Positions 45,683-53,436 of a DNA stretch of 64,000 bases are shown here, piece by piece (positions within the stretch are counted from its first letter, which is position 1; the number at the start of each line of letters is the position of its first letter). The position numbers and the translations under genes are program-made. This stretch comes from an uncultured Muribaculaceae bacterium (lineage in GTDB: Bacteria; Bacteroidota; Bacteroidia; Bacteroidales; Muribaculaceae). The notes beneath the pieces were generated by a model. It did no database searches. It had not been told where the DNA came from and worked only from the letters and a program-made list of their open reading frames with translations. Location of the stretch: positions 24,890 through 88,889 of the forward strand of contig CAJUFH010000005.1 of assembly GCA_910585755.1 (NCBI GenBank), written 5' to 3'.

Positions 45683-46923
45683 AAGACGTAACCCGGTTCA
45701 CGCTCCCTAACGGCCTGCGCATCGTACACCATTATAACCCCGGTACCGCGATGGCGATGGTCGATGTCCTTTACGATGTCGGCTCCCGCGACGAGCATCC
45801 CGACCATACCGGGATGGCCCATCTTTTCGAGCATCTGATGTTCGGAGGCTCGGTGAACATCGCCGACTACGACGGCGAGCTGCAGCGGGCAGGAGGAATG
45901 TCCAATGCGTGGACTTCCCAGGATTTCACGAATTTCTACGACATAATCCCGTGCCGCAATATAGAGACCGCCCTGTGGCTTGAAAGCGACCGCATGCTGT
46001 CGCTCGCGTTCTCCGACAAGGCTTTGCAGGTGCAGCGCTCGGTGGTAGTCGAGGAGTTCAAACAGGCGTGCCTCAACCGCCCCTACGGCGATATGGAGCA
46101 CCACCTCAAAGGGCTCTGCTATACGGTCCATCCGTACCGTTACCCGGTAATCGGGAAGGAGTTCAGCCATATCGAAGGTGTTACGCAGGATGATGTCCGC
46201 TCCTGGTTCTCATCCCACTACGCCCCGAACAACGCCATACTCGCCACCTCGTGCGATATTCCAGCGGAGCGGTTCCGCGAAATGGTTGAGCGATGGTTCG
46301 GCGACATTCCTTCTCGGAAGATTCCGTCCCGCGACCTTCCCCGGGAACCGCTTCCCGCGGCTCCGAGGAGCCAGGAAGTGTCGGGCGACGTGCCGCAGAC
46401 CTGGATTACGGTGGCCTATCCGATGGCGCCCTACGGCGTTCCCGCCTATTTCGCCGCCGACCTGGTGAGCGACGTGCTTTCCAACGGCCGGTCCTCACGC
46501 TTCTACCGGGAACTGCTCGCTCCGGGCAAGATTTTCTCCGACCTCGACTGCAGCATCTCCGGCACGGAAGACCCGGGGCTGATGCTCGTCAGCGGGCGCC
46601 TTCTCGGCCGCGGCCCGGAGGCTGAAAGGGAAGCGGTTGAGGCTGTGAACCGAGAAATCAGCCGCCTGGTCGACAAAGGGGTTGGGGAGGAGGAGCTGAA
46701 GCGCTGCCTTAACCGACTGGAGAGTTCCCGAACCTTCGACATGCTCGGATTGATGAACCGCGTGCAGGCGCTCGCTCTCGCCGAATACCATGGCGAGGAC
46801 CTCTCAACCTCCTTCGAGCGGAACTACCTTCCGCTTACCCCGGAGGAGATTTGCCGCACGGCGGAGGAGATTTTCAATTCCTCGAGGGCTATGACCCTGA
46901 TATACCGCCCTGCAAACGGATAA
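45679..46923 (+). CDS. M16 family zinc metallopeptidase
   Basis: A 414-residue protein starting at GTG 45679, overlapping the cyclophilin stop. It has the inverted zinc motif H48-L-F-E51-H52 (GMAHLFEHLMFGG), with the third ligand expected at E125/E126 in SVVVEEFKQACLNRPYGD. The size equals one M16 half-enzyme pair (N- and C-domain), as in processing-peptidase-type subunits that work as dimers. There is no signal peptide, so it is probably cytoplasmic. The substrate is unknown; coupling with a cyclophilin suggests a role in protein quality control. No partner M16 gene is in the window. Confidence 0.93.
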   Translation: MKDVTRFTLPNGLRIVHHYNPGTAMAMVDVLYDVGSRDEHPDHTGMAHLFEHLMFGGSVNIADYDGELQRAGGMSNAWTSQDFTNFYDIIPCRNIETALWLESDRMLSLAFSDKALQVQRSVVVEEFKQACLNRPYGDMEHHLKGLCYTVHPYRYPVIGKEFSHIEGVTQDDVRSWFSSHYAPNNAILATSCDIPAERFREMVERWFGDIPSRKIPSRDLPREPLPAAPRSQEVSGDVPQTWITVAYPMAPYGVPAYFAADLVSDVLSNGRSSRFYRELLAPGKIFSDLDCSISGTEDPGLMLVSGRLLGRGPEAEREAVEAVNREISRLVDKGVGEEELKRCLNRLESSRTFDMLGLMNRVQALALAEYHGEDLSTSFERNYLPLTPEEICRTAEEIFNSSRAMTLIYRPANG

Positions 46924-46966
46924 GCGGCCGACAATACACATGATAATAACAAAAACATATACCGCC

Positions 46967-47575
46967 ATGACTTTTTCCCAGAACTGCAACGAGATTTTCG
47001 ACCGTGCGACGGCCGACTATCATCTGACAGACTCTATCGACGCTCCCGCCCCGAAGCCTTACGGCACGGAGGGCATCGAGGCCACGCTTTACGGCAAGAA
47101 CTGGATTGACGTGTGCCAGTGGCATATGGAGGACCTCATCCGCGACCCGCAGATCGAACCTGTGCAGGCCGTGGCCCTCAAGCGGATAATCGACAAGTCC
47201 AACCAGGATCGTACCGACCTCGTGGAGGAAATAGACTCCTACTTCCGCGACAAATACAAGGATGTGAAGCCCCTCCCGGAAGCGACCATCAACACCGAGA
47301 GCCCGGCGTGGGCTATCGACAGGCTGTCGATTCTCGCAGTGAAGATTTACCATATGCGCCAGGAGGCTGAGCGCGCCGACGCCACTCCCGAGCACCGCGC
47401 ACGCTGTGCCGCGAAGCTCGACGTGCTGCTCGAACAGCGCCGCGACTTGACACAGGCGATTGACACCCTCCTTGAGGACATCGCCGCCGGCCAGAAGTAC
47501 ATGAAGGTTTATCGCCAGATGAAGATGTACAACGACGCCGACACCAACCCCGTGCTCTACGGCAAAAAATCCTAA
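46967..47575 (+). CDS. DUF4254 family protein
   Basis: A 202-residue cytoplasmic protein. I prefer the ATG 46967 (MTFSQNCNEIFDRATADYHL) to an in-frame ATG at 46940, as family members begin this way. The characteristic block LYGKNWIDVCQWHMEDLIRD is followed by helical segments ending in MKMYNDADTNPVLYGKKS. DUF4254 genes commonly stand next to a family 9 glycosyltransferase gene in Bacteroidetes, as here, so a role in envelope polysaccharide or lipooligosaccharide assembly is likely; the biochemical function is unknown. The stop codon TAA (47573-47575) overlaps the left tip of a palindromic insertion-like element. Confidence 0.9.
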   Translation: MTFSQNCNEIFDRATADYHLTDSIDAPAPKPYGTEGIEATLYGKNWIDVCQWHMEDLIRDPQIEPVQAVALKRIIDKSNQDRTDLVEEIDSYFRDKYKDVKPLPEATINTESPAWAIDRLSILAVKIYHMRQEAERADATPEHRARCAAKLDVLLEQRRDLTQAIDTLLEDIAAGQKYMKVYRQMKMYNDADTNPVLYGKKS

Positions 47576-47760
47576 GAGGGTGTTTAATAATAGATGTTAA
47601 ACGCTAACGAGCTATTTTAGAGACAATTTTGAGTTTTGAGGAGGGAGCGATGCGGGCATCGTGACCGACGAAAAGCTCGAAATTGGCCTAAAAGAGCGAA
47701 GTTTTAGCGTTTGACAACGCAAAACCCACTTAATTAACAGATATTATTAAACACCCTCTA
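47574..47760. mobile_element. MITE-like palindromic element, about 187 bp
   Basis: The terminal inverted repeats AGAGGGTGTTTAATAATA (left) and its complement (right, ending 47759) extend inward with imperfect complementarity over most of the element. AAACGCTAA...GAGCTATTTTAGAGACAA is matched by the complement of TTGGCCTAAAAGAGCGAAG...TTTAGCGTTT, and the centre has a GATGC-GGGCATC hairpin. There is no ORF. The tips resemble insertion-sequence ends. A clean target duplication was not found. Confidence 0.65.
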
Positions 47761-47763
47761 AGT

Positions 47764-48843
47764 TTGAAACAGAAGATATTCGGAACCAGTAATCCCCGGG
47801 GGCTGAAAAGCGTGCTTGTGAGCCGCTTTTCAGCCTTGGGCGATGTCGCTATGACGGTTCCGTTGCTCTACAGCGCCTGCCGGTGCTACCCCGACGTGCG
47901 CTTCACGTTCGTTACCCGCAAGTCGATGACCTCGGTGTTCGTCAATCCCCCGGCAAATCTTATTGTCGTCGGGGTTAACCTTGAGGATTACAAGGGGCTG
48001 GGCGGCCTGCGTCGGCTGTTCGGCGAGCTGAGGGAGAAATACAGATTCGATTCCTATATAGACCTGCACGACGTTCTCCGCACGAAGGTCCTCGGCCTGT
48101 TATGCCGACTCAGGGGTATCCCAGTCGCCGTAATCAACAAGGGGCGCAAGGGGAAGCGGGCGCTTACCAGACGGCGCGACAAAGTGCTGCTCCCGCTGAT
48201 TTCCTCGCGGGCGAGATACCGCCAGGCGTTCCACAAAATCGGCCTCCCGGTCGAAAACAAGTTCGACGGGCTTTTCGACGGAGGAAAGGGGAATCCGGCG
48301 GATTTCGCTTCCGTTTCAGCTCCGAAACAGCCCGGGGAGGCGTGGATTGGAATCGCTCCCTTCGCCAAGCATGAAGGGAAAATCTATCCCCCGGAGCTGA
48401 TGGAGCAGGTCGTCGGCTCCCTTGCGGGACGACCCGGCGTGAAGCTGTTCCTTTTCGGCGGGGGTGAGAAGGAGGCGGCTGTTCTCGGAGAATGGGCCGC
48501 GAAATACCCCGGCGTGGTGTCGCTGGCGGGGAAACGGCTTGGCTTCAAAGTTGAGCTTGCCCTGGTGAGCCATCTCGACGTAATGGTCTCGATGGATTCT
48601 GCGAACATGCACCTCGCGTCGCTTGTCGCGACACCGGTTGTCAGCATATGGGGCGCGACGCATCCGTATTGCGGTTTCAAGGGGTGGCGGCAGCAGGAGG
48701 CCGACATTGTGCAGTTGCCTATGACGTGCCGCCCTTGTTCGGTGTTCGGCAACAAACCCTGTTTCCGGGGCGACTACCACTGTCTCAGGGCAATCGCGCC
48801 GGCTGTGATTGTCGAGCGCGTCGAATGCCACCTGCCCTCATAG
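47764..48843 (+). CDS. Glycosyltransferase family 9 (heptosyltransferase-like)
   Basis: A 359-residue protein with the GT9 N-terminus SVLVSRFSALGDVAMTVPLL, a mid-region VELALVSHLDVMVSMDSAN and the nucleotide-sugar site SNMH-like M-H-L-A-S-L-V-A-T-P-VVSIWGATHPYCG. GT9 enzymes transfer heptose or related sugars to lipopolysaccharide cores. No ATG is available near the N-terminus: the TTG at 47764 abuts the palindromic element, and GTG 47812 (LVSRFSALGD after it) is an alternative that starts at the usual family position. The element may have replaced the original upstream region. Cys-rich C-terminus (CRPCSVFGNKPCFRGDYHCL) is typical of the Bacteroidetes members. Confidence 0.88.
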   Translation: MKQKIFGTSNPRGLKSVLVSRFSALGDVAMTVPLLYSACRCYPDVRFTFVTRKSMTSVFVNPPANLIVVGVNLEDYKGLGGLRRLFGELREKYRFDSYIDLHDVLRTKVLGLLCRLRGIPVAVINKGRKGKRALTRRRDKVLLPLISSRARYRQAFHKIGLPVENKFDGLFDGGKGNPADFASVSAPKQPGEAWIGIAPFAKHEGKIYPPELMEQVVGSLAGRPGVKLFLFGGGEKEAAVLGEWAAKYPGVVSLAGKRLGFKVELALVSHLDVMVSMDSANMHLASLVATPVVSIWGATHPYCGFKGWRQQEADIVQLPMTCRPCSVFGNKPCFRGDYHCLRAIAPAVIVERVECHLPS

Positions 48844-48925
48844 ATTATTTTTGACGGAATTGTTGAAGGGTATCTTACATTTTGAGGTTCCCGCTTGTTA
48901 TCTGTAAAGATAAAACTCTTTGTTT

Positions 48926-50605
48926 ATGAGATTTTCGACATTACTCATTACGGGATTGCTGTGCGCGGCAGCCTCGACGGCGACAGCGGAAGTGCCGCGC
49001 GGTTATTATTCCTCGCTTGCCGGAAAGAAGGAAGCTGACCTGAAAAACGCGATCCATACCCTTACCTACAATCATACGCTGATTTCCTCGTACAACGACC
49101 TGCCGCAGTATTTCCGTTATACCGACGTTTATCCCCGCGGCAACGACCGCTACGGGGAATGGTGGGATATGTATGGCAACATACCTCTGTATTCCAACAC
49201 ATTCTGGGGACTGAACCGCGAGCACTCCTTCCCGAAGAGCTGGTGGGGCGGTTCGACTAACACTCCCGCCTATACGGACCTCAACCATCTTTATCCCTCG
49301 GAAAAGGATGCCAACATGGCGAAGTCGAACTACCCGCTCGGAAAGGTGCAGACTCCGACGTTCAACAACGGCGTTACCAAGGTGGGTTACGCGCAGACCG
49401 GTTTCGGATTTGGCGCACCGGCGGTGTTCGAGCCTGCCGACGAGTACAAGGGGGATTTCGCCCGCACGTATTTCTATATGGTGTGCTGCTACCAGAATCT
49501 GACCTGGAAGTACACCTATATGGTTAACAATAACGCGTACCCGACGCTCAACTCCCGAGCGCAGGAGATGCTGTTGGAATGGAGTCGCAAGGACCCCGTC
49601 AGCCAGAAGGAGCTTGACCGCAACGAGCAGGTGTACCGTTTCCAGGCAAACCGCAATCCGTTTATCGACTATCCCGAACTCGCCGAATATCTGTGGGGCA
49701 AGAAGAAGGGGCTTCCCTTCGATCCATATGCCTCGCAGGAGCCCGCTACCGACCCGGTGCTGATTACTCCCGTGCAGGGTATGGCGCTTGATTTCGGCGA
49801 AGTGGCCCAGGGGAGCACAGGAGAATCTTCCCTGCAGTTCCGCGGAGAGGATATCCGTCAGAACCTGAGCATACGCATAATCGGCGACAATCCAGATATG
49901 TTCGTGCCGGAAGCTACATCTATTCCTTACAACCGCGTCAATACTGAGAACGGCACCTGGTTGAAAATCAGCTATCGCCCGACAGAACTCGGCGAGCACT
50001 CGGCAACCCTTCTGGTCTACGATTATACCGACGGCGGTTCCCGCGGGGTTACGCTCCACGGCCAGTGCCTACCGGTGCCCGAGCTCCACTCGTTCGCGGC
50101 CCTGCCGGCAACCGACGTCACCGCTACCTCCTATACCGCCCGCTGGGAGATACCCTCTTATGGCGGGGTTGACGATGTTGTCGACTACTATGTCGTGACC
50201 CGCAGCCATACAAACAACGGCCAGTCGTCGGAAGAAGACCATGTCGCCGAGGAGGACTTCCTCGAGGTGACCGACTGCGAACCAGGTTCGATTGAGAGCT
50301 ACTGCGTGCGTTCCTGCCGCCTGGGCTACTACTCGGAGCCTACCGACTGGATTACCGTCAACCTCCAGTCGGGCCTCTCCAACGTCGCCGCCGACAATCC
50401 CCTCGGCACGGCCTTCGCTCCCGGCGGTGTCCGCTTCGTCTGCGGAGCGCCCCACAGCGACGTCAGCATCTACGACCTTTCAGGGCGCCTCGTGATGTTC
50501 CTCCCCGTCGTCGAGAACAACATGGTCGTCAGCCTCCCCTACGGAGCCTACGTCATCTACTCCCCGACCCAGCCCCAGCCCCTCCGCGTCCTCGTCGCCG
50601 ACTAA
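48926..50605 (+). CDS. Secreted endonuclease I family nuclease with C-terminal Ig-like domains and sorting tail
   Basis: A 559-residue secreted protein, ATG 48926, signal peptide 1-22. Residues about 25-260 match endonuclease I (PF04231): NREHSFPKSWWG with the E99-H100 pair and DLNHLYPSEKDAN with N130, the residues that bind Mg and activate water in Vvn-type nucleases. Residues about 285-380 and 390-480 are beta-sandwich domains (the second fibronectin-like: PATDVTATSYTARWEIPSYG). The last 70 residues (GAPHSDVSIYDLSGRLVMFL, PYGAYVIYS) are a sorting-type tail. It should degrade extracellular DNA or RNA, for nutrition or to clear matrix. It is monocistronic, followed by a very strong palindromic terminator. 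Confidence 0.92.
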   Translation: MRFSTLLITGLLCAAASTATAEVPRGYYSSLAGKKEADLKNAIHTLTYNHTLISSYNDLPQYFRYTDVYPRGNDRYGEWWDMYGNIPLYSNTFWGLNREHSFPKSWWGGSTNTPAYTDLNHLYPSEKDANMAKSNYPLGKVQTPTFNNGVTKVGYAQTGFGFGAPAVFEPADEYKGDFARTYFYMVCCYQNLTWKYTYMVNNNAYPTLNSRAQEMLLEWSRKDPVSQKELDRNEQVYRFQANRNPFIDYPELAEYLWGKKKGLPFDPYASQEPATDPVLITPVQGMALDFGEVAQGSTGESSLQFRGEDIRQNLSIRIIGDNPDMFVPEATSIPYNRVNTENGTWLKISYRPTELGEHSATLLVYDYTDGGSRGVTLHGQCLPVPELHSFAALPATDVTATSYTARWEIPSYGGVDDVVDYYVVTRSHTNNGQSSEEDHVAEEDFLEVTDCEPGSIESYCVRSCRLGYYSEPTDWITVNLQSGLSNVAADNPLGTAFAPGGVRFVCGAPHSDVSIYDLSGRLVMFLPVVENNMVVSLPYGAYVIYSPTQPQPLRVLVAD

Positions 50606-50613
50606 TCCCTTTT

Positions 50614-50659
50614 CAACGGGGGCTTGCGAAAGTTTGCCAACTTCCGCAAGCCCCCGTTG
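50614..50659. terminator. Strong palindrome downstream of the nuclease gene
   Basis: CAACGGGGGCTTGCG pairs with CGCAAGCCCCCGTTG apart from one base on each side. It is a 46-bp stem-loop directly after the stop codon. No T-run follows, so it may be a factor-dependent terminator or a 3' stabilising stem. Confidence 0.65.
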
Positions 50660-51161
50660 AGTGAGAAAGGTGAAGAGTGAAAGTCAGGCTTCGCCTGAGT
50701 GAAGATAATACTTTACTGATGCTTCACTCCCTCTCATCCCCCTCACGTTAGACAAGCGGCGGAGCCGCGATGTAATTATAGCCCCAAGTCGAGCGCCTGA
50801 AAGGCGCGAAGGCTTGGGGTTTTTGCGCGTCCTTGCCCTCGGGCCTCGACGAGGTCCGCTAATGCCTCCACCCCGCTTCTATACTTCCGCTTTCGGAGCG
50901 CCCGGCGGGTGCGGGTCTGTGGTATGAGCATGGGATTTTGATGGAATGTTTTGATACGCAGATTTCTAAGGTCGCAAGCTCCCCACGGATGCGACTGATT
51001 ACCACGGATTATTAGGGCGTGACGGCCAAAATAGATGTTTTAAAACAATGTTTTCGCGCAGATTTCGTAAACTAAATGGGTCCTGGGTGCGTTATATGTA
51101 TGAACGGCGAAGATGAGGGATGCTCTAAATCGGATGCCGTTCCGACTAAAAACAGAGAATT
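50660..51161. repeat. Gene-free stretch with dispersed repeat copies
   Basis: No ORF worth calling. 50781-50824 holds a terminator-like hairpin (GCCCCAAG...CTTGGGG with TTTTT). 50885-50929 and 50970-51018 contain a partial copy of the composite repeat found at 62.9-63.5 kb: GCGCCCGG-GGGTGCGGGTCTGTGG, then GGTCGCAAGCTCCCCACGG followed by ATGCGAC. 51102-51142 has inverted GAACGGC/GCCGTTC. Confidence 0.6.
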
Positions 51162-51227
51162 ATGAAACATTTACTTTCAAAGCTGGCGCACTGGTATTTC
51201 GACCATGCCGCTGACGCCTACAAGTAA
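51162..51227 (+). CDS. Possible 21-residue peptide gene
   Basis: ATG 51162 to TAA 51227 encodes MKHLLSKLAHWYFDHAADAY plus a final Lys: a basic N-terminus and an amphipathic-looking helix with Trp and His. It is preceded by an inverted repeat (51102-51142) and followed 62 bp later by a good Rho-independent terminator (51289-51317), an arrangement suggesting a short transcript of its own. No homologue is known to me and no consensus promoter was found, so coding status is uncertain. It may equally be part of an untranslated small RNA. Confidence 0.35.
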   Translation: MKHLLSKLAHWYFDHAADAYK

Positions 51228-51288
51228 GTAATGGAATCGGGATGCCATTCTGCAATTCATCCGGCCTCCCGCAGTTTCTAACCAACAA

Positions 51289-51317
51289 AAAGCCGCTCGG
51301 ACAGAGCGGCTTTCTTT
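51289..51317 (+). terminator. Rho-independent terminator after the 21-residue ORF
   Basis: The arms AAAGCCGCTC and GAGCGGCTTT have a 5-nt loop and are followed by CTTT. It may also act for the convergent BACON gene. Confidence 0.75.
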
Positions 51318-51386
51318 GTGTCGTATGTAAGGATTATAAGAAATATAGCCCCTGAATTTGGTATCAGGGTGCTGGAATGCGGCAAG

Positions 51387-52667
51387 TTAGTTGTAGTAGA
51401 ACTTGTTGTTCTTGGTGTCGTAGATTACGACACTGTCGGAATATCCGTGTTCGTTTGAGAGGCGTACCGAGAAAGTGACCCCGCCGGTCGCGCTCGCGAC
51501 ATACTGGCGGTAGCTGAATGTCGCGGATGTGGTAGTGCCGGAGAAGCTCTTCACTTCGACCGCATTGCCTCCTTGCGAGGGGTCGGCGACCATGATTGAA
51601 CCGGACGTGGGTTTGCCGTAGGTCTGATCGGTAGGCACTGTCCATCTTACGGTTATGTTGCTGCCGCTGCATGTCGCGGAAGTGATTTTGGCCGGACCAG
51701 GTTTGCGTTTGTCGGAGAATTCGTAGACGCAGGTATTGCTGTAATCGCTTGTTCCCTTGGCGTTTTTCGCTTTGACACGGTAATAGTACGTGTTACCTAT
51801 CTTGACCGTTTCGTCGACGTAGGAGGCATATTGTGAAGTGCCGATTTGGCTGTAACCGCTGCTTTCCCTCGTGCTGCGGTAGATGAGGTAGCTTTGCGCA
51901 CCACTTGAAGCGTTCCATTTCAGTGTGCAGTTGGGGATTGTCGCACTGCCGCTGCCGGAAACATACAGCCCGGTAGGAGCGGCCGGAGCCGAAGTGCCCG
52001 GATTCGGGTCAGTGCCGGGGTCGGTGCCTCCACCGGTGCCCGCTTCCTGCCGGACGGCTATCGAGGTAGTGGCACCCTTTTCGTTGTAGACCGCGACCTT
52101 TGTGCTGCGGGTGATCCCGGTTTTGTTCGGTTCGACATTTATTGTTATAGTCGAGCCTCCCGATACCGATGCGTTCACCCACGTTACGTTGGTTATCGCG
52201 CTGGTGCATGGACCGCCGGAGACGACATTCGCTTTGGTGCTTCCTCCGTTGGCCGATATGGTCACCTCGGTGGGAAAAACGGCTATTGTCCCGGAAGGCG
52301 TGTCGGAGCCACCGCTTCCGGCCTGCTGGTCAACGCGTATGCCGGTCGAATTGCCTTTGCTGTTGTACAGTTGGATATAGCCTGTGCGCGGTTTGCCCGT
52401 CGTATTGGGCTCGCCGATTACGGTAATAGACTGCCCGTTACCCAAGTCAACGCTGAGCCAGGTCGCTACCATGTCGGCCGAAACGCAGGGATAACCCTTG
52501 GAAACATGGACGTTTATCCTGCCGCCATAACTTGGCATAGAGATGTCAGACGGAGTGACAGTAAGTGGTCCCGATGAATCATCGTCATCGTCGTCCCCGC
52601 AGGAGGAGGCCGCCACTGCCAGCAGCACGGCTGCCAGCAGGGAATGAGTCAGTTTTAAAAACTTCAT
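51387..52667 (-). CDS. BACON/fibronectin-domain surface lipoprotein
   Basis: A 426-residue lipoprotein starting at the ATG 52667 (MKFLKLTHSLLAAVLLAVAA), with Cys23 followed by GDDDDDD, an acidic surface-export-type signal of Bacteroidetes lipoproteins. Two BACON domains follow (about 35-115: PSDISMPSYGGRINVHVSKG; about 125-210: PTEVTISANGGSTKANVVSG), each ending in RVDQQAG- or VRQEAG-type strands. After a Gly/Thr/Pro linker come two fibronectin-type domains (about 230-325: CTLKWNASSGAQSYLIYRST; about 330-426). BACON domains are linked to glycan or mucin binding in gut Bacteroidales. There is no catalytic domain. A long element with conserved anchor motifs (52733-52987) lies directly upstream and may form its leader. 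Confidence 0.88.
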   Translation of the reverse strand: MKFLKLTHSLLAAVLLAVAASSCGDDDDDDSSGPLTVTPSDISMPSYGGRINVHVSKGYPCVSADMVATWLSVDLGNGQSITVIGEPNTTGKPRTGYIQLYNSKGNSTGIRVDQQAGSGGSDTPSGTIAVFPTEVTISANGGSTKANVVSGGPCTSAITNVTWVNASVSGGSTITINVEPNKTGITRSTKVAVYNEKGATTSIAVRQEAGTGGGTDPGTDPNPGTSAPAAPTGLYVSGSGSATIPNCTLKWNASSGAQSYLIYRSTRESSGYSQIGTSQYASYVDETVKIGNTYYYRVKAKNAKGTSDYSNTCVYEFSDKRKPGPAKITSATCSGSNITVRWTVPTDQTYGKPTSGSIMVADPSQGGNAVEVKSFSGTTTSATFSYRQYVASATGGVTFSVRLSNEHGYSDSVVIYDTKNNKFYYN

Positions 52668-52732
52668 AATGCTTTGCTCGCCGGCACTGACTCCCTCGCC
52701 CCGGCTTCGATTGGTTTGGTATTTATACAAGG

Positions 52733-52987
52733 CAAGCGTGGAAGTCTCACTCGTGCTCGTTCCGACTTACAGAGGCTTCTCGCATTGCCCATTGCCGTAG
52801 AAACGAGCACCAGCAGAAGCCTCACGCTTGTATATGCGACACCAATCTCCGATACGCGAAAAAAAAGGCGCATACCGAAGACAGCGAGCTGCATAACCAC
52901 GGGCATCTACCGCTACCCTGTTCCTGACGGCAATTGAAATTTTGCGAGAATTTCTGTAAGTCAAGAACAAAGCGCTTGTAAACGCTT
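52733..52987 (-). ncRNA. Candidate structured leader RNA, copy 1 of a three-copy family (minus strand)
   Basis: Read on the minus strand this has the shared anchors AAGCGTTTAC (52987-52978), TTCTTG (52967-52962), GTAGATGCC (52910-52902) and GCATATA...GCGTGAGGCTTCTGC (to 52813). The last 15 bases match 63856-63870 exactly. The 3' part folds as a long hairpin: the arm near 52801-52830 pairs with 52733-52763. No T-run follows and no clear promoter was found. It ends about 65 bp before the BACON lipoprotein ATG, so it would be the 5' leader of that gene. Confidence 0.55.
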
Positions 52988-53287
52988 GTCGTTAAGAGAG
53001 TGTATCAGAATTTGATACAGCCTCTCCATATGTCTGTTCCCGCCCTTTGCTTGTCAGCCGCCTGCGGCTAAACTCTCCCCCTCGTGGGGCTTGCGGACGT
53101 TCTACGACGCGAATATAATCAACGCTCCTCTAATTAACAAATCCGGGCGGATAATTAATGTCCAAGCGCCCAGGCGCCTCATCTGACAGGCTTTGATGTC
53201 AGGCCCACGTACAACGGCTATTCAATAGTCAAATAGCCAATTAATAACCTTACTTTCGAACTATTAAACAGATTTATACGTTGAAAT
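52988..53287. other. Gene-free stretch with a small palindrome
   Basis: The only clear structure is the palindrome TGTATCAGAATTTGATACA (53001-53019), which could be an operator. The rest holds no convincing ORF, RNA or promoter. Confidence 0.5.
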
Positions 53288-53318
53288 TTTGTAGATTGCA
53301 GAATTGTCTCTAATTTTG
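53288..53318 (+). promoter_or_regulatory. Promoter of the candidate 53.3-kb sRNA
   Basis: TTTG (53288-53291), 19 bp, TAATTTTG (53311-53318) is a full Bacteroidetes promoter match. There is no protein gene downstream on this strand for almost 2 kb. Confidence 0.7.
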
Positions 53319-53324
53319 CACTAT

Positions 53325-53435
53325 AAAGGGGTCTGAGTTTCCCCCGCATCAAAGAAATACTTCGGGGCATAAGCAACGATTTTAGAAATCGGGGTATACC
53401 GATTGGAAAGGGCGGTCAACTGACAGCCCTTTTTT
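53325..53435 (+). ncRNA. Candidate small RNA, about 110 nt
   Basis: It is bounded by a consensus promoter (53288-53318) and a Rho-independent terminator (53407-53435). Inside are short stem-loops: GGGGTCTGAGTTTCCCC, CGATTTTAGAAATCG and CGGGGTATACCG. There is no ORF. It does not look like SRP RNA, tmRNA or RNase P RNA. It ends against the stop codon of the convergent DUF3800 gene, so its terminator overlaps that gene's 3' end. Confidence 0.6.
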
Positions 53436-53436
53436 A
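53407..53436. terminator. Terminator shared by the sRNA and the DUF3800 gene
   Basis: AAAGGGCGGTCA pairs with TGACAGCCCTTT and is followed by a T-run on the plus strand. The DUF3800 stop codon (53436-53434) lies in that T-run. Confidence 0.75.

Noticed and set aside
52733..52830. Invertible promoter flanked by inverted repeats upstream of the BACON gene
   Set aside because: The arms are imperfect (about three quarters identical) and only about 40 bp apart; they are better explained as the 3' hairpin of the structured element.
52767..52970. 67-codon minus-strand frame within element copy 1
   Set aside because: The homologous frame is not open in copies 2 and 3, and the sequence conservation is in short anchors rather than codons, so I treat it as non-coding.
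53325..53435. Candidate sRNA as SRP RNA, tmRNA or 6S RNA
   Set aside because: The conserved sequence motifs of SRP RNA and tmRNA are absent and it is shorter than typical 6S RNA; left as an unnamed candidate.
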